Positions 12,480 to 25,849 of a stretch of 64,000 nucleotides of DNA are shown piece by piece. A program made the position numbers and the translations under genes. Position 1 is the stretch's first letter. Each line of letters opens with the position of its first letter. Location of the stretch: assembly GCA_013398275.1 (NCBI GenBank), contig VZSE01002721.1:214859-278858 (forward strand), given 5' to 3'. The notes beneath the pieces were generated by a model. That model searched no databases. It was not told the DNA's origin and was given only the letters and a program-made list of their open reading frames with translations. The DNA comes from Promerops cafer (taxonomy: Eukaryota > Chordata > Aves > Passeriformes > Nectariniidae).

Positions 12480-13210
12480 CAATAGCTGAACTTCCATTAG
12501 GAGGCCCCTGCCTCCTCTGACAGAGTCAATATAGCCAGAAGCAAGCACTAACCAAAATAACCTCGAACTAGTCTAATACTTCTCCCCTTCTTAGCATCTA
12601 CACTTACCAGATTCATCAAGAAACTAAACCTCATCATAATCCTACAGGTCTTAGAAGTTCCTGGATTTTCCTGAATTCTTTAGATTCTTGTGAACCAAAC
12701 TCTAACATTAACCCAACCACAGAATTGACATATATCCTACCAATCTCCTGCATCAACAGCCCAAAAGTGAGTTAATTCCCCCTACCAGGGTCATCTGCAG
12801 CCTGACTCAACACATCTCTTCAATCCAGCAGTCATTTGACTCCAGCCCTCTTAAACCCTGGATTAGAGTCAAACTCTAACCCTAGTTTTAATCAGAACTG
12901 AGAGTTTAATCTGCAGTTATGACTAGCATCTTTATTCCCTGCTACCTCTCTGGATCAGCCCTTCCCAACTGAACCTCTAGCTGCAACTCCAGCCTTCACT
13001 GAAAGGACCCACATCCTGCCCTGCCCAATTACCCTGAACTGTCTCCTACCAGCCCTAGTCCCCATTCTAACTTCAATGTTATTGTAGGAATACACAATAA
13101 ACACAGATTATTTGGGCTTTCTTTTACAAAACACAAATGTTTACCCCAATCCTAACACTAGGCTCAGAACTGAACCTTCTCAGTTCATCCCTGCCACCTC
13201 CAGCCATGTC
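12480..13210. other. G-poor, strand-asymmetric block with CTAAC-like words
   Basis: About 730 bases where the + strand is strongly depleted in G and enriched in C and A. In the sample 12601-12660 I count about 6 G against 16 C. Words such as 'ctctaaccctag', 'aacattaaccc' and 'cctaacactagg' recur loosely without a regular period. No open frame, exon or known repeat was identified. Possible origins are a decayed tandem array, an old mitochondrial insertion, or transcription-linked strand bias; none is shown by the sequence alone. Confidence 0.5.
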
Positions 13211-13628
13211 CCATTTCTGTGACACCAAGGAATGAAGAAATTCAACGACATCCTGCAGCATCCATGGGGAGAAGGGCTGAGGTTACTTTAGGAAAGTACT
13301 GAGGTTTACTGTAGGAAAGGAGATTGTTTAGGTGTAAGGAGTTGGTGATTTTGGGCCCAAGGCACAATTACAATTAGAGCTGAAATTCACCAGCAATGCT
13401 GAGACTAATGAAGAACATACATTTTAGTCCCTGCAAAGTGCATGGTGTTAGGTAAGAGCTTCTGCTATGAGGAATGAGTGATCCCTACAAGATTTGGTAG
13501 GCTGCATCTAGCAGAGAATGTTTAATATTCAAGTTAGTGTTTCAGAAGAAATGAGCTGAGGGGGGGTTTTGCTGATTGTTGAGATTTGCAAAGCTGAATA
13601 CTAGGAGCACCCAATTATTTTAACTGGA

Positions 13629-14143
13629 TGTGGTGGTTGAACACCAGTTGGCAACTAAGTTCCACACAGCTGCTCATTCACTTCCCCCCATTGGGCTGGG
13701 GGAGAGAATTGGAAGAGTAGAAGTGAGAAAACTCATAGGTTGAGAAAAAAGACAGTTTCACAGGTAGAGGAAAAGTCTTGCACACAAGAAAAGCAAATCT
13801 TTCACCATTCCCCATGGGTAGGGAGGTGGCCAGCCAACTCCAAGAAAGCTAGGCTCTATCACACTTAACAGTGACTTGGGAACACAAGTTCCATCACTCT
13901 GAATGTTCCCCTGCTTCCTTCTTCTTCCTCCAGCTCTATATGCTGGGCATGATGCCATATGATATGGAATATTCCTCTGGATGCGTGGGGTCACCTGTAC
14001 TGGCTGTGTCCCCTCTCAGCTCCATGTGCACCCCCAGCCTGCTCACAGGTGGGGCGTGAGGAGCAGAAAATGCCTTGACTCTGATTTAAGCACTGCTCAG
14101 CAACAGCTAAGACATCTCTGTGTCATCAATGCTGTTTTCAGCA
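13629..14143 (-). mobile_element. endogenous retrovirus LTR, solo and 5'-truncated, antisense
   Basis: The block matches, over its length and in order, an LTR that is common in bird genomes. Landmarks on the + strand are 'ggtggttgaac' and 'ggcaactaagttccacacag' at the LTR 3' end, 'gggggagagaattggaagag', 'ctccagctctatatgctggg' over the degenerate TATA region, 'atgatatggaatattcc', and 'gactctgatttaagcactgc'. The LTR sense direction is the - strand. The match stops at 'gctgttttcagcaca', short of the usual first ~70 bases of U3, so the copy is truncated at its 5' end. No gag, pol or env sequence is attached. Family assignment is from memory. Confidence 0.75.
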
Positions 14144-15453
14144 CACTTGAAGTGTGGGATAAGGGGCCAGTGCCAGGAATGTGGCGTTGTATCTGTTACA
14201 GATGCTCAGGATTATAAAGTGGGGAATCAATACTAGGATTTGGAAATGGCTTTATATTATTTACTAGCCATGCAGGAACTGTTTTATGTAGTACTTCCTA
14301 ATGTAGTTTGTAGATCCTTGGTTTTCAGCAATGGGTTTCTTTTTAAATGAGGCTGAGTATACTCCTTTCTCCAAGGGAGACTGGGAAACCAGCTGAAGTC
14401 ATGTAGAGACATGAGGCATGGTTACAGTGGTGAATTCTGGGTATGTTAGCTTGAAAGAAACTTGGATTACAGAGCACTAGGTGATGTGCCAGGATTTCAG
14501 CAGGGAAGCAACCTCCGTGGCAGGCACCCAGGGAAACAGGCAGGCTGGTTCAAGAGCAAGGCACTGCAGTGTGGGATCAGAGTTGAAGTGCTCCGAGTGA
14601 TATAATTAACTTGAAAGGGGGATGCAGCTGCATAAACTTCACATCCATACTTGCTCTAGAGAAGGAGCAAGCTCCTGTGGTTGAAGTGTGCTAAAAGGAT
14701 TCCTTCTGAGTTTGGCGGCACAAAGTGTGCACACAGAGGTCCAAAAAGCAGCTTTTTCATACGTGAGGATGCTTGTTAATTCTTTTTCCCACCAACCTGT
14801 GTGCACTTCCATGCCCTGTGGAAAGATGAAACAAAATTATAATGCCAACAGTCCCGAGGGTACTTGGCCAGTGTCTTTCCCTTTGTGATAGCCCACGGAG
14901 ACCAAATTCGGCCAGGCTGTGTGAGCCACTCCCTCTGGAGACCTGCAACCCCAGCTGCTCCTCCTGGGTCAGCTGGCACAGTGTCAGCTGTTCTGGCACA
15001 GTTACCGCTGTTCTGCCAGAAATACACAAAGTGCAGCAGATACACAACAGAGAGAGTAAAATGAGGCTTTACCCTCCTCTGGGGTAAAGTACCATATCAC
15101 TGACTGCAGAAACGCGCACCATCTCAGGATGGCAAAGGGTCCTTTAAAGAACAGAGCAAAAGTGCAGTGGAGAAACAAGCACAAATACAAATTTTAAACA
15201 CTGTGGAACTTCAAAAACCACAGAATCTCTGTCACAGGTAAGACAATGTTAGCACTAGACCAGGACTTCTGAAATGCAGCCAGACCATCATCTTGAGTTG
15301 GGTTACCCCACCCAGAGGTGTCTATAGGCTGTATTTCACTGCTCACTGAAACTCGCTGGCAGTGCAAGAACATGTCCAGACGTAAAAATGCAAATCAACT
15401 CACCTCATTGAATTCTACATAGGGAATACATGCATACATGCTGTACGACAGTT

Positions 15454-15509
15454 ACTTTATTTCTTTTTTGGGGGTTTTTTGTTTGTTTTTGTTTTTCTTT
15501 TTGTTTTTT
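15454..15509. repeat. T-rich / GTTTT low-complexity tract
   Basis: Runs of T separated by single G, with a GGGGG interruption. No LINE or processed-transcript body is visible next to it on the complementary strand. Confidence 0.85.
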
Positions 15510-15895
15510 AACTAACCATTTGCAGAGAGCAAGACAATACCTTCCATTTTTCTAACTGACACCAAAGCAGACTATGGTTAAATTCTTTGCTCTGAGAAAG
15601 AGCAGCTGTGCTGTGGCCCCTAAAAACCAGTGCTGCTTACATCGGACTTTAATGCATTTGAATGCCTTGTGTATTAGAAAATATATTAAAAATTTTCAGT
15701 ATAATTTCTTTAAAAATTACTCATGGAAAGTGATAATTTCACAAGTACCTTGTTACTTTTGGGACACTTTTAGTCTTTTGTCAGTGAGGGTCTCTGCTTA
15801 TGAAGGATACTAAGAAGGATATTTTTTTAAACCATTTTTCCTTTATTTTATTTTAGTCATGAAGTCCTTGTGTTCTCACTCACAGTGAAAAACAA

Positions 15896-15928
15896 AAATT
15901 AGTTTTCAGGAAAACTAATTTCCTGTAA
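15896..15928. repeat. nested inverted repeats (alternative hairpins)
   Basis: A 12-base arm AAATTAGTTTTC and its exact complement are separated by two bases (15896-15921). The second half overlaps another inverted repeat, CAGGAAA / TTTCCTG, with a 5-base loop. The two foldings exclude each other. No flanking gene explains it. Confidence 0.6.
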
Positions 15929-18900
15929 AAAAATTTTCTTTTTTTTAATTGAGATAAATATTGTACGATACTCTGTGCAAGCCCATATAATGCAGAGTAG
16001 GAGGTGGATATGCCAATATACTTGCTTCAGCAGTTAAGGGAGTTTTGGCCACCCCTGCCCCTACTCCTCATAGACCAGAGTACAAATGCATTCATGAGTT
16101 TAAAGGCACTTCTTTTATCCAAAGTGTCCGCAGAAGTTGCATGAAAAAAAATGACATGTTGAGATTTACAAGAGTTCAAACTTAAACTTTCTTTTGCAAC
16201 CTAACCTACTCCCTTCACAAGTGTATTTGACTTCAAAATAATGCATTATTTCCATTAGCATCTGTATTCATGGATTAGTACAAATAGAGAAAGAATAGAA
16301 ACTATTTTTCAGGTCTGTGCTGGATACTTATATTTAATTATTGTCCTTAGACTTACTTGTAAATGTACTATTTCTATGCATATAGCCATATCAACCGTTT
16401 CTCTTGAAAAATATATTATGACAGAGATTCCCACAAAAACCTCGGGCAGGAAGGTCTCCCAGGGTGCCTTTGAAGGTCTTCCCCACAGAAGTTTGTCTTC
16501 AAAGGTTTTCCAAGTTCAGACATTCCAAAATTGCAGCTTATTCTTTTGAAGTTCTCCAGGAAGCTTTGTTGCTGTGTGGCCTTAGGACACTTCTGCTATT
16601 TGTTTTCTTTTGACTAGTTCAGAAAAAAATTAACCAGGTGGTACCAGGAAACCAAAATAATCTACTTAGCACCTTCCACAAGAGGGTGCAGTTGCATTTT
16701 GTTAAATCACAGCCAATCACAGTTAATGAACGGATTGCAGCAACAGCTGCCAAGCTGCCTACAGAAATGACTAATGGAACAATTATAGAAAAAAAATCAT
16801 CAAGTGTGGTGAAAGATGAGAAAAATTATATTGAAACACACTGAATGTATTAATAAACAGCACTGTCATGTGATGTTGAATAAAAAACCTGGCCTTTCAA
16901 ACCTCTGTGGGATCCATTTGTGATTTGTTTTCTTTGAGTTAGTGAAGAGACACAAGCATTCCAAGGGGAAGCCCCCAGGTATGAAATCTACTCTCCCATT
17001 TTAATTTGACTTCCCAGACATTCCCAGAAACATCATGAAGCAAATAGATCATTTTCTGATTTTACCAGGATAAATCTGCAGTGATCCTGGGCCCTTCAAT
17101 AGCTCACCCTGAATTCCACACCAGTGCGGTGTGGTGAAGCTCAAAGTTGTCAGTGGCCATTTTGGATATTGGACTAGCAAAGGTTGTTCATTTTACTATC
17201 TTTTTTGTTATGAAAGCCCCTAAGAGACCTGATGTAAGGACCAGCATCTCATTGTGAAAACTGCACATACAAAGAACATAAAAAAATTACACACTCCTGC
17301 AAGAACCAGGTGAAAGTTCACATAACTTCACTGACCAAATGATCATGCCAACAGGCATGATGCCAACAATCATTTTCAAATGCCCATCAGGCTTTGTTTG
17401 TTGCTCTGCTCTCCTTGCTTGTTCATCCCTTAAGCCTTTTCTACCCAAAACTCTGCAATCCCTGTCCCAAAAAGCCTTCTATCCCTATGGGACACTTCGG
17501 CCTGGCACAAGAGATAGGGTCCAAGTGTGGGTGAAATTCGAGAAGTGGTGATAGATATTCAGAGTGCTGGACACTGGCTGGTCTGTTGGTCACTTCTGCT
17601 CTAAAACTTGGTGAATCACCTGTTTATACTCAGAAAAGCATGTGATTAACTTGGGTAACAGGGAATAACAGGCTCTGTCTCCTACCCACTCTTGACAAGA
17701 TGAAGCTTGCCCTGACGTAGAAGAAGCCAGCACACAGTTTGTCACATTTAATGCACAGGTTCCCTTGACAAATAAGCATTGAGATAGCCATCAGTTCTAG
17801 CAAGTCAGCGACTCATGGCAACTTTTACAAGGATATAAAATGTCCTGGCAGGTTATCCCAACTACCTGTATCCTAAAAATTCAATAAGACTATGGCAACC
17901 CTTATTTTTCCTGAAAATACTTTGCAGTCGTTAAAAAGAGGTTTTAGCCCATTTTTTAAAAACAAATTTAAGAGTATGCCTCTAAACATTAAATAATGAT
18001 GAATTTAGGTATGTGTTTTTAAAGATAAAAGTATGTTTTTAAACATACAAATTTTTGCTTGGTGGACTGAGACTTTTTTTTAAAAAGCAGTGTTCCGTTT
18101 TTAAAAAATGCCCAGTCCTAGCAAAATAGTTGTGAAATCTCAGATATGACTTTTCATGTCAAAGGCCCAAGCCTTCCACCAGAGGATTTTCACATTTTTA
18201 CAGTTCTCAAGCAACTCTGTGAAACATCATATTACAAACGTGTTGAACACACCAAGTTATGCTACATGGATTTCATGAGGTTATGTTTGTTGTCTAGGAA
18301 ATAAACTTATCTTCAAATAAAATTCTTATTGCTAGGTTGAAGCAGTCATAAGATTCTCCTGAGAGGACATTTTCAAATGCACTTGGTTTTGGCTTGACTA
18401 CTTCCCTCTATTGCTGCTCCAGAATTTTCTGTTCACAGTTTTTAATAGAAAAGTGGTTTCTGTAATATTTTTTCCACAGGAAAAAGTTGGTTGTGAGAAA
18501 ACAATGTCATGTCCCTTTGGGAAAATAAGAAAAGAATCCAAAACGTTTTGAACTGTCCAAGCAAATCTAAATGTTTGGCTTCAGGATGGTTTGTCATTAC
18601 TCATCATGAGTTTGTCATGGTTTAGGTCCCTCATTTCCCCCCATCATGTTCCTGAATGGATTGCATTTTCCATCAAGAACAATTATGTCCCTTTTAGCTG
18701 TTACGATGATGCATCAAAGATATCCAAGCCCACATTTTAAAACCAAGATACTTTGGAACGTTCTGTGTTTTGTTTTTCTTCCCAATTGGAAAACAAAAGA
18801 AAAAATGTGGGATAATTTTGAACACACAGTCTGATTTTCAATAGGCTCCATTTTGAAGGAAAGAGGGAGGAATAGGAAATTCTTGTGCTTTGGAAAATCC

Positions 18901-21900
18901 CACTTTAACCAAAAGTGAAAGGAAAAATAAGCAGAAGGAAGCAGCATGTGAGCCATACTAATGTAATCCTTAATGACATATATCTTTGTTTAGCTGGTAT
19001 TTTTCTTCTTTCATTTAGCTACATTGTTCTGCATATTATTAACTAGCATTGTCCATTATGAGAATTATAAATGTATCTTTTTATCCCATCATTTACAACT
19101 TATTCCATGAGAAATGAAATACCAACACGCAATGGTATCTGGCTTCAACAAACTGTTTAATGAAATGTATGAAACAAAAGAAAATAGTGGAATATGACGT
19201 TACTCAAAAAAAATCACAGATTTTTACATTCCCTCCAAAGTTTTACAGTTATCTGAAAGAACAGGATCAATTACTTCCATATTCAAAGAAGTAGAGGGGA
19301 GAAAAGGACTATTTGCCAGCTGCCTTTCTTAGAATAACTCAAAATATGTATGAATATATGTTGGTAAAATCTCTCCTTTCTAAATAAATGTCATTTTTAT
19401 AGCTTGCAGTTCTGAATTCATGGCATACTGAGTTCTTCTGAACCTTTATAGCAGACTTTTCTTTTTTCTTTTGAAGAATATGAACAAAAGGGTTCTGGGC
19501 AGCTGTGATGTACCATCACCAGCTTCAGCACTCATGAAGGCAGGCTCAGGTTTGGTTCTGTTCGGCTCCTTTTTTTCTCCTGAAAGCCAGATGCCCAAGC
19601 AGCACAGTGATAAAACATCAGGACAAATCAGGACAAAGAGAAAAGTAACTCAAATGTAGTTTTCCTTCTTTATTAACTCCTGTATATTTTTTTCTTTTTG
19701 ACCTAGGGGTGGAGAAGGATAGAGCTGCTAATATTTTCCCACAACAGTCGTTGCATGGTGGGAGGTCTGTTCCAGGTCTGTGTTCCTACCTAATTGCAAA
19801 GAAAGCCTGGCTTAGCCTTTGAAGCCTTGGAATGGAGCATCTCCAACCTCCTTGGCTTGTGAGAGGAAATGCAGATAGAGTTTTTGGAGAACTCACCTTA
19901 GATCTACCAAGCCTCTACATGAGAAGTGAGACTGCACAGAGGCTTGCTTGCCTTTAGGTCAGGTATGGATGTACTATTAACTCCTACTGAAAAAGGCATA
20001 TCCCTGACATCTGTGTGGAAGACTTGAGACATTTCAAACGGCTGTGTCCAGTTTGGAAGCAGAGGTGCTGCTCTACAACTTAGCTGGCAAAGTTGCTGCC
20101 TTCTAACATGAGAAAACAGCAGATTTTCACTTTGCAAGTGTCAGAGCAGTGAGGCAGGCAATTGCCAAGAACAATCTTTGCCTAGAAAAAGTGGAAGCTG
20201 GGTGGTTATAGGCAACTGAAAACTCACACACTCAATAATAATAATCAACAACAAGGAAACTATACGAGCTCTGCTTTTAATAAACCCAGACTTCTTCCAT
20301 CTCTTCATGTCTTTCTCAGATATCAAGAATCAAGCTTTGTCCAAGTGCAGTCTCTCAAGTAGTTGCTACCTCATCTGGCTCCATGACTCTCATTCAGCCT
20401 CGACAGAGATTCTCAGGGAAGAATGGAAGACATTGTGGCTGCTTCATGGGAACAAAGCAGATAGTGACAAGCAAACCAAAGGGTATTTACCTGAAGTGAG
20501 GTTGGAACTGAAAAACATCCATGGAAAACCATGTAACAGTTAAACATCAGGAAAACAGAGCCCTCTAGTCCTCCCTATTCTCCACTGCCACTGCTCTCTC
20601 TTCATCTATTAATGCAATCACATTGGATTTTCCTAAATTCTGAAATTTCAGAAAATTCAGACTGTTCGGGTTGCAGGTGGGATAAAAAGTCACTGGTGTC
20701 CCTATGTTATTACCTCTTTCCTCATGCCAGTGAGCACAACAATGTATATATATCATTCCCTGGCAAAATTGCCTCAACGTGTTCTTGGTTTATAGAAAAC
20801 TATTAGGAGATGTAAACTAAGATCATGTTGGCAGAGCTGAAAAACTATGGGAAGAAAACGACAGTTGCAGTTACAGCAGCAGACCTGAGGGGATTGTAAC
20901 CTCCACCTGAAGGAATGGTCATGAGAAAATTAAAGTCATGAGGAAAATAATAGAAATAGAGGGCATGCTGAGAAAACAAGCCCACATATCTGACAGATAT
21001 GTCAGACTGGCCTGGCTCTGTCCAGTTTTCTCAGATCTCTAAATGGTGCACAGTAGTTATGTCCACCTCCAATGGTGAACAGCCCCATGCTGATCAAGCT
21101 CCATTCTAAGGATTTGAAGGATTTGTTTGACATCACAGATTGAGGGGATGATTTTGCTCCTGGAACTATTCCCAAAGTAATAAATTTCATCACACTCATC
21201 TCTAAATTAAGAAGGATGGCTTTCTGATCCTCATGGTTGTGATCACAGTTATCCTTAAAACATTAGGACAGGAAAAACAACCTGTCACAGAAAATTCAAA
21301 AGATCTGTTAAGCATCAAAGTATAATAAAGGGCACTCACACAGCCTGAGGAATTTGTTCATCTTTAAGCAAGGTGGTAGCTGAGAGGAAAAGACCATACA
21401 GAGTCCCAAGTAAAGTTTAACTACTGATGATAGGAGAGTAAGATTTCTTTTTTTGTTTTTTTTAATTCTATTTCACTTGGCTTTGTTGTATGAAGTAATG
21501 TATAAAAGCACCTTAACAGCATGTGTGTTCAACAGTAAAAATTCAAGATGCCCTGGAAAAGAGGACATTTTGATGCAGAATCCCCTTCCAGTGCTCCCTA
21601 AATGCCATTTTAACTTGGATTCTGCAGCTACTAACACTATTAAGCTTTACTCCTACAGTAATGTCTTAGGTAGACACTTCAAGAAAAACAATATACATAT
21701 AACCACTATGTACAAGTCTCCCAAAGTCAGCAGAAATTGCTTCTTTATACTGGCTATCAAATGAGGTCAGAACTCTCTTAAAGGCTATGTATGACTCTGG
21801 CAGTGATGTCAAAACCAACCCCAGTTCAGGTCAGCTTTACTGCACAAACTTCTTTTCCTCCTACTCTTTGTCCTTTTCCACTCTCCCTAAGAGTACATGA

Positions 21901-24008
21901 CCTGCTTTGTGAGGAGGAAGGCATACATTCCAAATCTCTCAGAAGAGCACAGTAGCACAGGTAAATATATTTTTTTCTGAACATGTATGATTTCACAAGT
22001 TTCAGATTTTTCAAATATGAAATTTAAATTAAAAATAAAAAAAAGAATGTGTGCAAGCTTCCCAATTAAATCATGCAAGAACCAAAGACACAGGATGTGA
22101 AGTTGCTGTCAAAGCAGGGTTGAGTGTTAAGTGTTCATCATATATAGCACTGCCCTTGAAACAAAAGCAGTAGTTATTTTAAGTAACCATAAGCAATACT
22201 CATGTGCCATTCAAAGGAGATCGGATGTAAAGAGATAAAGATTAGAGTACAGCAATAGGGCTTTCATTATACAATGTAATCCAGCGTGTCTGATGTAACT
22301 GGATGTGACACAAATGTAAATAGCAACAGGTTTGGGAATACAGGCTTTTCAAAGTCTAACATGCTTTTAAGCATAGCTTTTAGTAAGTTCAAAAACAATC
22401 TTTGAAATAATGTTTTTCAAAAAGAACCCTTCACTTACTTGCTAGAAGTATAATATGCATAAATAATTAGACATTATGCAAGATCAAACAGAAGTGCTAT
22501 TTGAGAAAGAACTGAATATTTAACCTCACAAAATAGATGTGAGCACCAAACACAAAGATTCTGGCCATTTGGAGATGCAGATGCATTTTCAGGCAAAATG
22601 GGACAAGTTTAACATGAGGCTTACATAGGATACTTGCTTCAGAATAGGAAACAATTACAGATCCACCACACAGTGACTTAGCACTCCATTTCCTTACTCA
22701 ACTACTATACTGGTATGTAATTTGCATTTTATCCAAGGAAGATGTTTCACTTTTAAACATCAATGGTTTTATTAATAGCTTCTGGAATATTAAATAGAAA
22801 TTAACATGACAAAAACTACCCACTTATTTGACTAATGCTTAGAATATTCAGATTCAAAAGAAATGTATTTGGGATTAAAAAGAAATACCTATGTTTTGCT
22901 AAACACCGTGTTCTTAAAATATTGATCCAAGAGCTTAAAAGTAAGCGACTAATACTAATTCCAAGATGAACTGCTTTTTTGTAATATGATCACACAGTAC
23001 AATGAGCAATTAGAACTTTGCATAAGAATTTTAGGAGGTGCTGCTATAAAATACCATTGTTTTCCACACTTACAAAGAGCAATAGCTAGGATGAGGCCTT
23101 GACTACTACCTCAGTTATTTCTCAAAAGGAGGGAATTTATTTAGGTCCAGAATTTTTTTTATTTCTTTCAAAAGAAAAAATTGTTTGTCCATGAACTACT
23201 ATAATGTTTTTTTACTTATTCTGAATTGTTAGAAAGCAATCCCTCCAAGTGTTTTCAAGCATGTCTTGATGTTTTCAGGTTACTACCATGTATACCATAG
23301 ACTAACTTTTGGCATGTAATTTTAAAGCTCTTCAGAGAATCAATCTGTCCATCTCCTTCAGTATCTCAGGATGCAAGTCCTGCATGCCCCAATCACAAAC
23401 CACTGAACCCAAAACAGTGTTTGAAATATCTTAGTCTGCCTTTCTCCGTGTCTATTTTTCTGTTCCTCCTTCTTTCTGCTCTTACACCTGTATTCCCCCA
23501 TATCACTCTAAAAATACTTTATTTGGTTTAATATGCACTTGATCCTATCACACATTATTGTTTTTTTTTTCAAATTACTCAAACACATTAAGGATTGTGT
23601 AAGTATAAATGATCACTTTAGAATGTATTTCAAATATATGAGAATTTTCAAAGATAGTACATGGAGAATACCTTCCTAAGCATAGACTATTTGCACAAAT
23701 CTTCAAGATTAAGTTAATGCCAACTAACCACACAACACAGATGAGGAGTTAGTGAATGCTGAGCCTGTCTGAAGGGCTGTTTGGGAAAACCGTGTCCAGG
23801 AAATGGCAGCAATGAACCCCTGCATCAGTAGCTTCTTACACTATATTGCAGCCATGCTAAAGCATTCCAGGGCAGCTCCTAGCTCCTCCTTCCCGAGCAA
23901 GGTCAAAAATATTAATTTAAAGCAAAAGAATAAAAGAGAGGGGAAATTCCTAGAAGCAGGCACTGGCCTTGCCTGACTGGAAGCTGAGACTCGTGGTAGT
24001 GTTGGCTG

Positions 24009-24032
24009 ATTCACTCAGTCTCCTGAGTGAAT
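24009..24032. repeat. perfect 10-bp inverted repeat with 4-base loop
   Basis: ATTCACTCAG and CTGAGTGAAT flank the loop TCTC. It lies about 230 bases upstream of a consensus TATA box. Each arm carries a TGAGTGA/TCACTCA half resembling an AP-1 site with one mismatch. It is not followed by a T run, and in a bird genome it is not a terminator. Confidence 0.55.
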
Positions 24033-24257
24033 ACCACGCGGTGTCAGTCCACCTGCACTGCAACACATTTGAGAGCCCACCCAGGAACGGCCACAGTAAG
24101 GGAGGTTTACCCAGGTATCATGTGGCAGACAGGTTGCAGGCTGCCTGGCTGGCAGGCAAAAAGTGGCAATGACACCCAGAGCGCCATCCTGTGCAGGATT
24201 AATCAGGCTGAACCACCAACAGTTTGATAGTTTTAAGTCACCTGCTCAACATTTCCT

Positions 24258-24266
24258 TATAAAAGG
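24258..24266 (+). promoter_or_regulatory. consensus TATA box, possible minor promoter
   Basis: TATAAAAGG matches the TATA consensus exactly and lies in a locally GC-richer stretch (about 23.95-24.6 kb), 1.6 kb before the CpG island. An initiator-like 'gcatgac' sits about 30 bases downstream. No recognised gene starts here. It could drive a non-coding transcript or an alternative YES1 first exon, or belong to a degraded LTR, or be chance. Confidence 0.25.
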
Positions 24267-25849
24267 AACACTCAGACTATCAGCAACAAGTGCATGACAA
24301 TTTAAGCAGCAGCCAATTTTTCCACTGCAATGAAAGCATGTCTAGCCTCCAAGACTCCCAACTCAAACCCTCATCTACTCTTTCACGCCCATATGGTGTG
24401 AGTCTGAGCTTGCTCTCAGCTATGGGACTGGTCAGCTCATCTTCTCCCCAACTGCTCTGCTATTTTAATCACACTGTGCTTGAAATTAAGCGTGACAGTC
24501 TCTCCACTACCGACCGAGCCAATCACTGGTGCAGCCCCAGCACTGTCTGTGGCAGCCAACAGCACACATACATGTAAGACAGAAAGCAGAGGGCACAGTT
24601 AATAGCTCAGCCTTTCAGAAACCCACCAAATCGTTCCTTACATTGATCTTTAGGAGAGAAAGCAACAGGAGAGGTGTGATGAACTGAGAATCCCAACAAA
24701 CCTTTCGGCACCACACAGGCATCGCCTGGTGCTGTGAGAAAGGACTACTATATAATCCCATCCATCAACACCGAACCTGAAACCCAGACGTCAAATTACA
24801 GCGACAGCTGGCAAGAGCCAGTATGTCTCTAACTATGAAGCTTTAGCCCAATGCTGCAAAATTTCTTAAGTGAGTCATTTTGAAACGTAGTAAAGATGGT
24901 AAGACAACTAGGTCTCGTGTTTTTCAGATATGCAAGTTTTACCATTGTGCTGTAAAATTAATCAATCAGCAACACTTGCCTGTGTATACAAAACCCCACA
25001 TATGATACTTGAGTTCAAACCTTGCTCTAACTCAAGACTACCAGAAGCCCAGTTGGAGCTGTAAAGCCATGGCAGACCTAGAGCTTCAACCAGTCTGCAC
25101 ACTGTTAACTAATTCAGTGCCAAGGTCAATTTGTAAAACTCACAATTGCTTTTTAAATTAAAAGTCAATTCTCTATAACGTGAGTTAGATTTCTGACTGA
25201 ACAGGAAATTATAAATTCCATCAGTCTAAGAGTGTTACATGAGAACAATTTATGGTATTTAGTCTCCAAACCTAGAACACATTGGGGATTTTTTGTATTT
25301 TGTTAACCATTTAAGCGTATCTATGGTCCTCTAAAAGCCAATACATGTATTTGCTTTATCTGAAATTCAAAAATACAAATGGCTTTACTCTGCAGCATTG
25401 CCTGTACAATAAACTGGACATCCTGACTCAATTCTTTTTCTTTAAGAATAAACTATATTAGGTTATCATTAGTGATCAATACAACTACTGTTTTATGATC
25501 AGCCTTTAAGAAAAAAAAAGCAGGGAGAGATGTAGATTTGGTTACTAGAGAGCTGGAAACACCAAAAGATAATGCTGAATGAGAACTGCCGATTTGCCCA
25601 TGTAAACTTCAGTAACTTTGGCTCTTTATGTTCATTTTTTTAATGTTCTTTCGCTCCTTCCTGCAGTCTGCAGTTCTGAAGGCTAGATGCATTTGAACCA
25701 TCTTTTTCCATTAAGCCCACCTTGACACAAATCCAATTTTTTTATTTCTTAAAATACGAAAGACGGACTTATGGAACCCCGATGAGTGGGAAACCCGTAA
25801 CGTAAAATTCCCCGGAGTTACTGATGCGTAATTTCCAGGTTCGTTCTTT
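24267..25849. other. intergenic DNA upstream of the CpG island, nothing recognised
   Basis: AT-rich sequence with no repeat or exon identified. It presumably contains distal parts of the YES1 promoter region. Confidence 0.45.

Larger units (their letters stand above)
14144..24008. other. intergenic DNA, nothing recognised
   Basis: Nearly 10 kb of AT-rich sequence with no recognisable gene, RNA gene or named transposable element. It includes a T-rich tract (15454-15509) and a short nested palindrome (15896-15928), listed separately. Confidence 0.5.
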
